Shown here: positions 24,099 to 32,754 of the stretch, piece by piece
Layout: each line of letters begins with the position of its first letter
Position numbering within the stretch: the first letter of the stretch is position 1
Assembly: GCF_025725685.1 (NCBI RefSeq)
Contig: NZ_CP107008.1
Location: 3,596,001 to 3,660,000 of the forward strand
Length of the DNA stretch: 64,000 nucleotides
Origin: Halomonas sp. M4R1S46
GTDB lineage: Bacteria > Pseudomonadota > Gammaproteobacteria > Pseudomonadales > Halomonadaceae
Reading direction: 5' to 3'
Program-made: the position numbers and the translations under genes
Notes under the pieces: model-generated
What the model was told of the DNA's origin: nothing
The model's database searches: none
The model's input: the letters and a program-made list of their open reading frames with translations, nothing else

Positions 24099-24187
24099 GA
24101 CTGCCTCCTTTTTCCCTGACGCGAACGTTCTCCAAGGCCAGCCTAGTCCAGGCAACAAGCCCCGGCCTCCTCGCCGGGCCCTCCGCC

Positions 24188-25099
24188 TCAACGGGCCGGC
24201 TGGCGGGCCTGCTCGCGGCGCTTCTGGGCCAGGTAGGTCGCCTCGTCCAGCTCGTGGAGCTGTCGCGGGTAGCGCTCCGTCGCCGCGAACCAGCGCCGCA
24301 GGCGGGTCTCGAGACGGTCGGACTCGGGCAGGTCGAGCGTCGCGAGATGGACCTCCAGGGCCAGGTAGAAGCGCATCACGTTGCGCTCGATCATGCCGCG
24401 CACGCCACCCACGTAGCGCGGGGAACCATCCGCCTCGCGCCCCACCACCGTGAAGCCGACCCGGTCCCGGCCCACGGAGTTGAAGTAGGCCCACAGGGCG
24501 AGGCGCGCGGGCGTGCCATAGGCCAGGGAATAGCGCAGGTGGACCAGGCTCGCCGCCTCGCCGTCCGGCATCGCCTGCAGCTTCAGGCGGAAGTCACGGG
24601 TACCGTAGGGCCCCTGGTCGCCCGACAGCTCGAGGGAGAGGTACTGGGGAAGCACCACCCGGACCCCCAGGGTCAGGTCGATACGCTGTGCCTCCTCGAG
24701 GGGCTGGAAGCCTCGCCGCCCCACATGGACGCTCAGGGCATCGGCCCCGCCGGTAGACGCCTCGTACCGGCAGGCCTCGACGTTGAGGTGCAGGAACAGG
24801 ATCTCGCACCAGGCCGCCGCCGAGGTGAGCTCCCCCGTCAGCACCGGCAAGGGCCGGGAGATGCGGGCATAGATGCTGCCGCTGACGCCGTAGGCGCGCC
24901 CCTCCGAGACGACGCTCAGCGGCGCCTCGAAGGGCGAGGCGGCGATGGCCTCGCGCCAGCGCTCGCGCGTCGCCGCATCCTGGGCCGCGACCGGCGCCCC
25001 CACCAGGCACGACAGTGCCAGGCAAAGGACGATCCGGATGAGGCGCCGCCAGCCAGGCCCGGGAGGCATGGGCGGCCGGGCAAGGTGGGAGTGGGGCAT
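24188..25099 (-). CDS. Exported hypothetical protein
   Basis: A 303-residue protein with an N-terminal signal (Arg-Arg then LIRIVLCLALSCLVGAPVAAQ, cleavage likely after AAQ or VAA). The mature region reads as a mixed alpha/beta domain with AAAWCEILFLHLNVEACRYE (two Cys, perhaps a disulfide), DLTLGVRVVLPQYLSLELSGD and YVGGVRGMIERNVMRFYLALE. The C-terminus is Arg/Glu-rich and helical. I do not recognise a family. No clear Shine-Dalgarno precedes the ATG at 25099; the in-frame ATG 10 codons later would also keep the signal peptide. Confidence 0.7.
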   Translation of the reverse strand: MPHSHLARPPMPPGPGWRRLIRIVLCLALSCLVGAPVAAQDAATRERWREAIAASPFEAPLSVVSEGRAYGVSGSIYARISRPLPVLTGELTSAAAWCEILFLHLNVEACRYEASTGGADALSVHVGRRGFQPLEEAQRIDLTLGVRVVLPQYLSLELSGDQGPYGTRDFRLKLQAMPDGEAASLVHLRYSLAYGTPARLALWAYFNSVGRDRVGFTVVGREADGSPRYVGGVRGMIERNVMRFYLALEVHLATLDLPESDRLETRLRRWFAATERYPRQLHELDEATYLAQKRREQARQPAR

Positions 25100-25269
25100 C
25101 GTGAGGGCCCACGACAGGGAGATATCTTCATCCTAGCCAAGCCCTCCCCAGGTGGCTTGCCAACGCGCGCGAGAACCATCACATCTGGGGGGTTGCCGCG
25201 CCGGGCTATCCCGAATAAGCGGCAAAGGGCACGCTGCGATAGGCCGCCTTCGCCGCCTCGCCAGCGCCT

Positions 25270-25515
25270 GACTGCCCGAAGCGTTCCTCCACGGGGCACG
25301 AAGACGGTCTCCTTGCGCCAGCCGGCCAGGCGGCGCACCCCGCGGTAGAAGAGGACATAGCCGATGGCCAGAGCCGGCAAGACCACCAGATGGAGAATCG
25401 CCATCCAGACGATGTCCGAAGCCCTCAGCAATTCCTCCTCTGCCCCCAAGAAGCCCAGACCAACCAGCGTGAATATGCCACTCATGGAAAACAGCGCAAG
25501 CCAGTAGCCGTACAT
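25270..25515 (-). pseudogene. Possible remnant of a small two-helix membrane protein
   Basis: From the ATG at 25515 the frame encodes two convincing membrane helices (YGYWLALFSMSGIFTLVGLGFLG and IVWMAILHLVVLPALAIGYVLFY), then RRLAGWRKET. After that the frame becomes low-complexity Arg/Gly/Pro without coding character and runs on into the next gene. There is no Shine-Dalgarno. It looks like the 5' part of a gene whose 3' part was lost or shifted, next to the lower-GC islet. The end given is an estimate of where coding character stops. The remaining bases 25516-25656 show nothing I can name. Confidence 0.35.
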
Positions 25516-25656
25516 CAGGTGCGCGCAGGGGGACGGTAAGAAGACCTTTCGCCCGGGCAGGGTAGGCTGACAGGGCGTACTGGTGATTGCTCTGGTGGGG
25601 TTAGCGCCTCATGATATGGGCTCTGTAGTCCTAACTGTTTCCCTACCCAGCCGGAC

Positions 25657-26865
25657 GTGCCCAGGATGATTCAAGCTCCCCATATAGATGGCCTTAACCA
25701 GATTCTACCCGAAGAACCCCTGTTGATGATGGGGGCCGGACCGGTACCCATTCCTGGTCCGGTGGCGGCGGCGAATGGTATTGTCATTAACCACCTGGGT
25801 GAGACCATGGCGCGAATCATCGATCAGGTGAAGCGGATGGGGCGTTATATTTTCCAGACCGAATCGCCCTGGCTGATGGGCGTGGCTGGGCCGGGATCGG
25901 CCGCAATGGAGATGGCCGTTACCAACCTGGTGTGGCAGGACACCCGGGTACTGTGCGTCTGCAATGGCTTCTTCTCACAGCGCCTGGCCGAAATGGCCCG
26001 GCGCGCCGGTGGAGAGGTTGAGCGCTTGCTGATCGATGAAGGTTGCAGAGCCGATGTCAGTCGCATTGAAGACATTCTGCAAACCTTTGAACCGGAAGTG
26101 ATGACCATCGTTCAGGGCGAGACCTCGAACACCACCCATAACAAAGACCTGGCTGCCATCGGCGCTCTGGCTCAACGGTACAACTGCCGCCTCATTGTGG
26201 ATGCTGTCTGCACGCTCAGCACCATGGAACTGAACATGGACGACTGGGGCATCGATGTGGTGATTACCGGTGGCCAGAAGGGCCTGAGCTCGATTCCCGG
26301 CGTCTCTCTGGTCGCCTTCTCCGAACACGCCTGGCAGCGTATTCTGCAACGCCCGGTGCCGATACCGCACTGGACGCTGGACGCCCAGCTCGCCACCCGG
26401 TTCTGGCATGAAGCCTCCTATCATTACACCGCGCCGGTGTCTGGTCTGCTGGCCTTGCACGAAGCCATGCGTCTGGTCTGCGAGGAGACCCTGGAGCGTC
26501 GTTTTCAACGCCACCGCAAGAGCAGTCTGGCGTTGCAGGGTGGCATAGAGGCGTTGGGACTGTCGCTCTACGTGCCCACCGAAGCCCGGCTTAATTCTGT
26601 GGTGGGTATTGCCTTGCCCGAGGGGCTGAATTCAAAGGCAGTCTGCACCCACATCTCGCGTCACTTTCGGGTTGAGATTGCCGGCTCCTTTGGGCCGCCC
26701 ATCGTACGCATCGGTCAAATGGGTGAGCAGTGCCGGGTGCATAACCTGTTTCGCACGCTGCATGCCTTCGGTTCAACGTTTAACGCCCTCGGTTACCCGG
26801 TGGACGTACCGGCTGGCATGGCCGCCCTGGAGAACCATCTGCAAGCCCTATCGGCCGAAGAGTAA
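25657..26865 (+). CDS. Class V aminotransferase, alanine-glyoxylate/pyridoxamine-pyruvate type
   Basis: PLP-dependent fold type I aminotransferase of 402 residues, in the alanine:glyoxylate / serine:pyruvate / pyridoxamine:pyruvate group. Landmarks: LMMGAGPVPIPGPV (phosphate-grip start), VAGPGSAAMEMAVTNLV, VQGETSNTT, RLIVDAVCTLSTMELNMDDWGIDVVITGGQKGLSS with the Schiff-base Lys near residue 208, and GIALPEG. The frame opens at a GTG (25657); the ATG three codons on is equally possible, and neither has a good Shine-Dalgarno. Its codon use is clearly less GC-rich than its neighbours', and it stands alone between decayed DNA and a tandem repeat. This suggests horizontal acquisition. The substrate is not determinable. 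Confidence 0.85.
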   Translation: MPRMIQAPHIDGLNQILPEEPLLMMGAGPVPIPGPVAAANGIVINHLGETMARIIDQVKRMGRYIFQTESPWLMGVAGPGSAAMEMAVTNLVWQDTRVLCVCNGFFSQRLAEMARRAGGEVERLLIDEGCRADVSRIEDILQTFEPEVMTIVQGETSNTTHNKDLAAIGALAQRYNCRLIVDAVCTLSTMELNMDDWGIDVVITGGQKGLSSIPGVSLVAFSEHAWQRILQRPVPIPHWTLDAQLATRFWHEASYHYTAPVSGLLALHEAMRLVCEETLERRFQRHRKSSLALQGGIEALGLSLYVPTEARLNSVVGIALPEGLNSKAVCTHISRHFRVEIAGSFGPPIVRIGQMGEQCRVHNLFRTLHAFGSTFNALGYPVDVPAGMAALENHLQALSAEE

Positions 26866-26875
26866 GGTAGCCAGG

Positions 26876-26903
26876 AAGCAATCAGGGACAAGCAATCAGG
26901 GAC
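26876..26903. repeat. Perfect 14-bp tandem duplication
   Basis: AAGCAATCAGGGAC occurs twice head to tail (26876-26889 and 26890-26903), 10 bp after the aminotransferase stop, and is followed by AGGTACTGATTAG. It may be a scar of insertion or excision. The remainder to 27100 shows no gene or clear signal. Confidence 0.8.
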
Positions 26904-27100
26904 AGGTACTGATTAGAGCCAGAGGAGACACGCAAACTTACAAGGACAGGAGAGTCGCCACTACCAGATTCGCTACCACCGGAGCAGGCGACAGCGCGCC
27001 TTCCCTGGCAAGAATATGGGCACAGCATCCTTGCCGTGCGATATGATATTCGATGCATCAGTGCCTCGGTGAAACGAGCGGCCACCGAGGCTCTCGATGT

Positions 27101-28318
27101 TCAATGCGAGGTATCGTTGCGGTCTGACTGGCTTTCCGGTGATGCCGCTTCCGGACGCTCCACGAAGCGTACATTCTTGGTGGGCGCATGCGTGTAGGCG
27201 TTGACGTCTTCAGGCTCGGCGGTGTAGCTGTCCTCGTAGCCCGGCACCGACTGGGCCATCAGGTCGGGGCGGCTGCCCCAGGGGGCGGCGTTCACTTTCT
27301 CATGATGTTCCCACCGCAGGCGTGTCAGTTCCTTTTCATCCACGCTGGCGTAGAGGTCTCGCCAGTAGGTGGCCGGGCGGCCGCGCTTGCCGACCTCGTC
27401 GAAAGCCCGGGTGGTCGGGTCGAGATGGCGAAACGGCTCGAGCCGGGGAATGTCCGGCAGCGGCTGGCTGACGTCCATGAAGCGGCTCAGCATGTCCCAC
27501 ATGGCATAGCGCTCGGCGATGCTGCCAGTATCGGTGGGGAAGGTGAATTCCAACGGCAGGCCGCTGCGCTTGTCCTTGCTGAACTGCGGATAGCGATGCC
27601 GCACCTTGAGGGTATGGTACTGGTTACCCTTCATGTCCGCGCTCATTTCAATGAAGGCATCGAACTCGTAGAAGGGGAAGTTTCCCTGGAAGCTCTTGAC
27701 CAAGCCGGAACGCCGGCAGAAGGCGACATCGTCAGACCAGTTCTGGTTACTCTTATAGAAACGAATGCTGTACTTCTCAAATAATATTTTACATATAGTG
27801 GCCAACCCACAAACTGCAAAAACTGTTAACGGGACTAAGGCCAGATCAAAAAAAGACCCACTTCCTGGATGCAAAATCTCGCCAATAATAACAATTAACA
27901 ACAAAACGAAAGCTATTGCTGAAAAAAACCACCCCCCCCCCTTCCCCCCGCCAGGACCAATAAAACTAAAACCATGACTAACAACAACAAACCAGAAGCG
28001 AAAGAAGCGAAAGATCAGACCGACATCTTCATCGACAAACTTTGACCATCGCAATTCGTTCAGATGATTAAAATCATGAAAATCCTGCTCTCCCATATAC
28101 TCATAGTCACGATACCACTCTCCGAAATATTCATATTCGAATTCCGAAGGGTTAATACCTACATAATGCCCCCAAGGTAAACGCGCCATATCGAAGGCTT
28201 CACCGAGCTTGCCCAGTTTTCCCTTGGGCGGCGGCGGCGCCTGGCGGGGGATACGATCCGCCGTGAAGGCCGTCTTCTCGTACCCTTCCTGTTCTTCCGG
28301 CTGCGCAGCGTCGGTCAT
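27101..28318 (-). CDS. T6SS-associated polytopic membrane protein (DUF6708-like), candidate immunity or accessory partner
   Basis: A 405-residue protein. A Pro-rich cytoplasmic N-terminus (APPPPKGKLGKLGEAFD) leads into WGHYVGINPSEFEYEYFGEWY, then three membrane helices near residues 100-115, 130-150 and 155-175. A soluble ~220-residue C-terminal domain follows. The ATG at 28318 overlaps the effector stop by 4 bp and has GGAGG 7 nt upstream. The layout recalls DUF6708 proteins found beside T6SS effectors; that recall is tentative. The central part (about 27740-28180) is strikingly AT-rich, and a run of ten G's (27932-27941, minus strand) falls in the GPGGGKGGGWFF loop. Polytopic partners of membrane-acting effectors are often immunity proteins, but this is inference. 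Confidence 0.7.
   Translation of the reverse strand: MTDAAQPEEQEGYEKTAFTADRIPRQAPPPPKGKLGKLGEAFDMARLPWGHYVGINPSEFEYEYFGEWYRDYEYMGEQDFHDFNHLNELRWSKFVDEDVGLIFRFFRFWFVVVSHGFSFIGPGGGKGGGWFFSAIAFVLLLIVIIGEILHPGSGSFFDLALVPLTVFAVCGLATICKILFEKYSIRFYKSNQNWSDDVAFCRRSGLVKSFQGNFPFYEFDAFIEMSADMKGNQYHTLKVRHRYPQFSKDKRSGLPLEFTFPTDTGSIAERYAMWDMLSRFMDVSQPLPDIPRLEPFRHLDPTTRAFDEVGKRGRPATYWRDLYASVDEKELTRLRWEHHEKVNAAPWGSRPDLMAQSVPGYEDSYTAEPEDVNAYTHAPTKNVRFVERPEAASPESQSDRNDTSH
27932..27949 (-). repeat. G10 and G6 homopolymer tracts inside the effector-partner gene
   Basis: On the plus strand C10 (27932-27941), TT, C6 (27944-27949), and on its left ACC preceded by A7. Within the coding frame these are Gly codons between predicted membrane helices. 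Runs of this length are prone to slipped-strand mispairing. Confidence 0.85.
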
Positions 28319-31300
28319 GTTATGCCTCCTTGCGTGTTCCAGCGCCAGGTCAGGCTCGCCGGCTGCGCCAGCAGACTGACCCGGTCGTCCAATTCTCGAT
28401 GTTTCCGCTCGGCGGGATCCCAATAGTCGATGGTGCCCTCGCCCTCGACGTCTTCCAGGCTCAGCCGTACCAGCGACTCCCCTCGATGGTAGGCATTCTG
28501 AAACTCGGGCTCATGACGGAAGCTTGCCTGATTGGCCGCGAGCCAGTCAGCGGGCACATCGCCAAAGCCCGGCACCGAAGGCACGCCCATGCGGTGCCAT
28601 TTCTCAGGCAGCCGCAGGCAAAGATAACGCACTGTGGCATCGCCGGGGTCTCGCTGATCGACTTCCACCAAGAGCCGACGCCGATCCATGGGCGCATACT
28701 GATAGGTGAACCGCCTATCCAGTACCGGGGCCGAATAGTCGGCCATCAGGTTGGGGATGAGCAAGGAGAACTCCCCGAACTGCAAGGCGGGGCAGGTAAG
28801 CCGCAGGGCGATATCGCAGTCACGGAATCTGGGGTCGATATTCATCAGTTCTCCGGGCGTCACCAACTCGAAGTGAGCCTGGAAGAGCCCCTGCAATAGC
28901 TGGAAATACCTCTCTTCGGGCGAAGCTGATTCGAGATGGGTGAGATAATCGTGCTTGTCCGCCAAGCGCTCGTCATCTTCGTCGTCCTCGGCACCCTCCG
29001 CCAAGGACTCGAGCCGACCGGCCAGCTCATCCCCCTCATGCCCGAAGGGCCCATAGCGTATCCAGAGGGAGAAACGATCGTCACGCGCGTTGGTGGCCAT
29101 GTATTGGCAGACCAGCGCCACCCCGAGGCTGACCAGCATCACCGGCACCGGCCGCGGCGTGCCTATCAGGCCTAATAGGCCATGCAGGAAGCGATTGCGC
29201 ACCAGCTGCATCCTGGCCGCGTTCGCCAACCCCTGACCGTAGCCAGAGCCTACATAGCTGCCCACGGCAATTGCGCCACTAGCGCCCGCCGTCCACCTGG
29301 CCGAGGCTTTCAGCCCCTGCTGATAGAGCTGGTAGGCATTGATGGCCACCAAGGTTGCAGTCAAGAGCCCCGCACTAAACGCGGCTAAACCTCGGACCTG
29401 GCCAGCTTGGCCCATGGCTTCTTGCCATCCCGGCCTTGTAATAAAGCGTATATCAAGAAACTGATTGGCCTGTACAACCCATCCCCAGCGGACATTAGCC
29501 AGCTTAAGGCCCTGTGCCGTAAGCAGAGTGGCATCGAGAAGCGCACTACCAGCTTTGGCAATATCCAGCCGACTCCTGTCTTCATCAAAGGCATCTGGAA
29601 CATTATCGTAAAGATTCCATAATTCGAGCACCACCAGCCCCGACCAGAGCCCGATATAGCCGCTCTGGGTCCAGCGGTAGGCCTGCTCGCTGGTGACCTG
29701 ACCCGACACCCGATGCGGTTGAGCGGTGGAGGACGAGGTCGAAACCGCTTCGCCCCCCAGCGCATTATTCGCCGAGGCAGCTTGAATGGCGACGCCCCCC
29801 TGAGCCATCTCCTCGACCAGCGGGCGAACCTCATCAGGCAGCAGCATGTTGATCCGCCCCTTCTGGTCGGTCACGCGAATGGGCAGCCCCCCCATCATCG
29901 CCCCCTGGAGGTCGGCGAGATCCGTGGCCAGCGTCAGCGAGATTCGCCGCTCGCCCAGCTGTTTGCGAGACCAGGCATTCAGGAAGCCGGGCAGCAGGGC
30001 GGTCGCCACGGATTCCATGCCATTCAGGACCATTCGCCATTGGCCCATGGCATCTCCCAGGTCACCGGCTTCCTCGTCGAGGCGCTGCTGGTGGGCAATC
30101 AACGCATCGCCGGTGTGCGTGGCCACGTTGCCTGCCTGATCGGCTACTCCGGTGCCGCCTCGAGAGATCTTCGCCAGGTTTCGGGCATGGCTCTCGCCCC
30201 AGTCGTCGCCTTCCCGATGCTCTGTCGCGAACAGCAGATAGGCTAAGGGATGAGAAGCCTCGAGGAACAGCGCATCCAACGTCTGGCGGCACCTGGCCGG
30301 CGCCTGCAGTTGCTTGACGTCTTCGGGCGTGGCCTTGGGGTCGAGGCAGTCCATGCCCGCCATCAGCGGCTCGAGGCATCGCGACAGCCAGGCATAGGGT
30401 TCCAGGTGATTGAGATCGTCGAACGGCATGGCATCGCGCAGCGCAGCACCGAAGGCACCGGGCGATGTGTCCTCGAGCATCTCGGCCAGCGACGTCAGTC
30501 TCTCGTCCATGCGCAGGCGTGTCAGGCGACGCTCCTCTTCCTTGGTCAAGCGCGCGAACAGGCTTTCCCGGGAGCGGTCGAGGCGGCGGTCGAACCACTC
30601 GTCGAGATAGACCGGGTTCTCTTGGCCATCGGGGCCATTTGGCATGAAGCAGTTGGCCAGCACCAGCTCCGCCGACTTGCCGTGAGGGTGGTATTTCATG
30701 CCCTCGGAGAGCACCCAGAGCAGTTCCTGATTCGCCTGGATATCGTCGATCAGCTGATCGACCGCCCGCTTGGGATCGCGCAGGAAGATCGCGCATAGCT
30801 GCTGATCCTTGAGCGATGCGAGGACGTCCTCGCCGGCGGCCGGCTCCGGGATCAACTCGAGCAGTGAGTCATCCGCGCGATCCTCGTCGCTGCGGCGAAC
30901 GTTGTTCCACTGCTGTACCAGGGTCGATCTCAGGGCCGGTGCGAAGTCCCGCTGGCGGCGGCGCATATCGATTTCCGGCACCGACGCCTCTTGCTCGTCG
31001 GACTCGAAGAAGGCCCGCTCCTCCTGCAACTGCTGGACCAGTCCCGCCCACTGCTCGCCCGAAACATCTTCCAGATAGTCGCGGGCACTGCCTCGGGCCT
31101 GCTCGTAGAGCGGATCGCGATCCCGCATGGGCGGCAGCCATTCCAGGGCCGCCTTGCCCTGCGTCTCATCGCTACCCATCTCCAGGTCATGCTCGTACTG
31201 GTTGCGCAGGTGACCGTCCAGCATGGCCGCCACGGCCGTGATGTTCAGCGGCAGCGGCTGGGCGCGCTGCTCAATGCGCGTCGGCTCGGCCTCGAGTTCG

Positions 31301-31923
31301 ACGACATGCGCCCAAGGCCAAGGGTGGTCCGAATAGGCCAGGCGCACGTCGGCGGCCTCGCCATCCAGCCGCAACGGCAGGTGCAGGCTGGCCAGTTCCG
31401 GCCCGGTATACTCGCGAACCACCGGGACCTCGCCCTGTCGGCGGTAGCCCGCCACGTCGCTGTCGATGAAGACCGGCGCCTTGCCTGGCGCGACGCGGAT
31501 GGCCAGCTCACGGATCAATCGTCCGTCGAGGAACACGTACAGGAAACCACCGCGGCAGGGGCCGGCGGCGATCTCTTCGTGATCCAGGTACTGCATCGGC
31601 ACGCAGGAGACCATCAGGTTGTGCTGAAAGTCCCGCTGTTTGGGGACGAGCCCGGTCCGGGTGACCTCGCCCCTGGGCAACAGCTCGACCTCGATCTCGC
31701 CGACGCATTGCACGAGGCGGACATCGGCCAGCTCGTCTTCCAGATACTCGGCGGTGGTCTCGACGATGGGCCCGTAGCGGCCCTCGGAGGCGATGTCCTC
31801 GGCCAGCGCTTCGACTTGTTGATCGTCCCGATAGAGCGCATAGGTATTCTGTTCGTTATCACCGTGGCGACCGGTGATCTCGAGATAGAGCTTGCGGGGC
31901 CGGCAGGCGTGGTTCGATGACAT
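28315..31923 (-). CDS. Large VasX-like T6SS membrane effector candidate
   Basis: A 1202-residue protein. The N-terminal ~200 residues are beta-rich with GPCRGGFLYVFLDGRLIRELAI and resemble the VasX/BTH_I2691-type N-terminal region of T6SS effectors. A long charged helical region follows (to ~740). Four hydrophobic segments lie near 752-772, 845-862, 880-897 and 925-943, and the last ~250 residues are soluble. This plan (delivery domain, helical middle, membrane segments late) fits colicin-like membrane-permeabilising effectors. The ATG at 31923 is preferred over 31938 because GAGG lies 9 nt before it. It is preceded by PAAR, vgrG and a DUF4123 adaptor and overlaps its membrane partner by 4 bp. 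Around 29400-29640 the GC content drops. The toxic activity is inferred. Confidence 0.75.
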   Translation of the reverse strand: MSSNHACRPRKLYLEITGRHGDNEQNTYALYRDDQQVEALAEDIASEGRYGPIVETTAEYLEDELADVRLVQCVGEIEVELLPRGEVTRTGLVPKQRDFQHNLMVSCVPMQYLDHEEIAAGPCRGGFLYVFLDGRLIRELAIRVAPGKAPVFIDSDVAGYRRQGEVPVVREYTGPELASLHLPLRLDGEAADVRLAYSDHPWPWAHVVELEAEPTRIEQRAQPLPLNITAVAAMLDGHLRNQYEHDLEMGSDETQGKAALEWLPPMRDRDPLYEQARGSARDYLEDVSGEQWAGLVQQLQEERAFFESDEQEASVPEIDMRRRQRDFAPALRSTLVQQWNNVRRSDEDRADDSLLELIPEPAAGEDVLASLKDQQLCAIFLRDPKRAVDQLIDDIQANQELLWVLSEGMKYHPHGKSAELVLANCFMPNGPDGQENPVYLDEWFDRRLDRSRESLFARLTKEEERRLTRLRMDERLTSLAEMLEDTSPGAFGAALRDAMPFDDLNHLEPYAWLSRCLEPLMAGMDCLDPKATPEDVKQLQAPARCRQTLDALFLEASHPLAYLLFATEHREGDDWGESHARNLAKISRGGTGVADQAGNVATHTGDALIAHQQRLDEEAGDLGDAMGQWRMVLNGMESVATALLPGFLNAWSRKQLGERRISLTLATDLADLQGAMMGGLPIRVTDQKGRINMLLPDEVRPLVEEMAQGGVAIQAASANNALGGEAVSTSSSTAQPHRVSGQVTSEQAYRWTQSGYIGLWSGLVVLELWNLYDNVPDAFDEDRSRLDIAKAGSALLDATLLTAQGLKLANVRWGWVVQANQFLDIRFITRPGWQEAMGQAGQVRGLAAFSAGLLTATLVAINAYQLYQQGLKASARWTAGASGAIAVGSYVGSGYGQGLANAARMQLVRNRFLHGLLGLIGTPRPVPVMLVSLGVALVCQYMATNARDDRFSLWIRYGPFGHEGDELAGRLESLAEGAEDDEDDERLADKHDYLTHLESASPEERYFQLLQGLFQAHFELVTPGELMNIDPRFRDCDIALRLTCPALQFGEFSLLIPNLMADYSAPVLDRRFTYQYAPMDRRRLLVEVDQRDPGDATVRYLCLRLPEKWHRMGVPSVPGFGDVPADWLAANQASFRHEPEFQNAYHRGESLVRLSLEDVEGEGTIDYWDPAERKHRELDDRVSLLAQPASLTWRWNTQGGIT

Positions 31924-31953
31924 TCCCTGTTTCCTCATTCCCTGATGGCCTGG

Positions 31954-32754
31954 CTATTCAGTCGATGCCAGCCGTTGCATGCGAGCGCGAAATTCGTGCA
32001 GCGAGGAGGCTTCGCGCTCGGCCTCCGCCAGCGCCTGGGCCGCTTTGCGCACCGGAAAGCGTTGTTCGGCCACGCCATGCCAGTAGCTTTCCAGTTCCCG
32101 CCACAACGCAGAGATGCTGTCGTCGTCCCGGTGCAGCTCATGGCGATCCAGCGCATCGGCCAGCACCGGCATGAGGCGCGTCAGCTGCTGAAGTCCGGAC
32201 AATCGCCTTACCGTTTCTGCCTCAAGCGTCAGCGGCAAGTGCACACTGGCCGACTCGGAATAAGAGACGGCGGACTCGAATAGCCAGCCGTCATGGCAGC
32301 GGCAGATCGGCCAATGCCAGCGCGCCTCGCGGCCGAGCATGGCGGCCCGATGGGCATGGCCCAACAGCCCCTCCCCCAGCAGCAGGTGCAACGCCATCGG
32401 CTCATGAAAGCGCCATAGTCCCTCGCCCTCCGGCTCGAGTCGTGCCGTGACAAAACCGGCCAGGTGGGCCTGCAGCTCATCGATCGACAGCAGCGCATCG
32501 ATGACGACCGACGCCATATCGCCCCAGGCGTCCAGCCGCTCGGCCAGGAACTCAGGCGCCTCGGTCACGTCCAGCAGGACCGGGCCGGCATCCTTCAAGG
32601 CATCGTGCGCCGTTCCCTCGTAGAGCCAGCGAAACGCGGGCGCCTCGACCGCCTCGTAGAATCGACGCAGTACCTCATGCTCCGGCAGGCTGGCGGTTTC
32701 CACCAGCCAGTAACGCCGCCCTGCCGTCTCCGGAAGCCCCAGCGAGTAGCGCAT
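31954..32754 (-). CDS. DUF4123 effector adaptor (Tap/TEC-type)
   Basis: A 266-residue cytoplasmic adaptor of the DUF4123 family, which binds a cognate effector and loads it on VgrG. Family features are the N-terminal RYWLVETA-like strand and AFRWLYEGTAHDALKDAGPVLLDVTE, then RLEPEGEGLWRFHEPMALHLLL. The ATG overlaps the vgrG stop (TGATG, one shared base). The effector begins 30 bp after its stop. Position vgrG-adaptor-effector is the classical arrangement, so it very probably serves the 1202-residue protein downstream. Confidence 0.88.
   Translation of the reverse strand: MRYSLGLPETAGRRYWLVETASLPEHEVLRRFYEAVEAPAFRWLYEGTAHDALKDAGPVLLDVTEAPEFLAERLDAWGDMASVVIDALLSIDELQAHLAGFVTARLEPEGEGLWRFHEPMALHLLLGEGLLGHAHRAAMLGREARWHWPICRCHDGWLFESAVSYSESASVHLPLTLEAETVRRLSGLQQLTRLMPVLADALDRHELHRDDDSISALWRELESYWHGVAEQRFPVRKAAQALAEAEREASSLHEFRARMQRLASTE

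Noticed and set aside
24916..25269. The continuation of the small membrane ORF to 199 residues.
   Set aside because: After about residue 80 the translation is Arg/Pro/Gly filler that overlaps the exported hypothetical gene in another frame.
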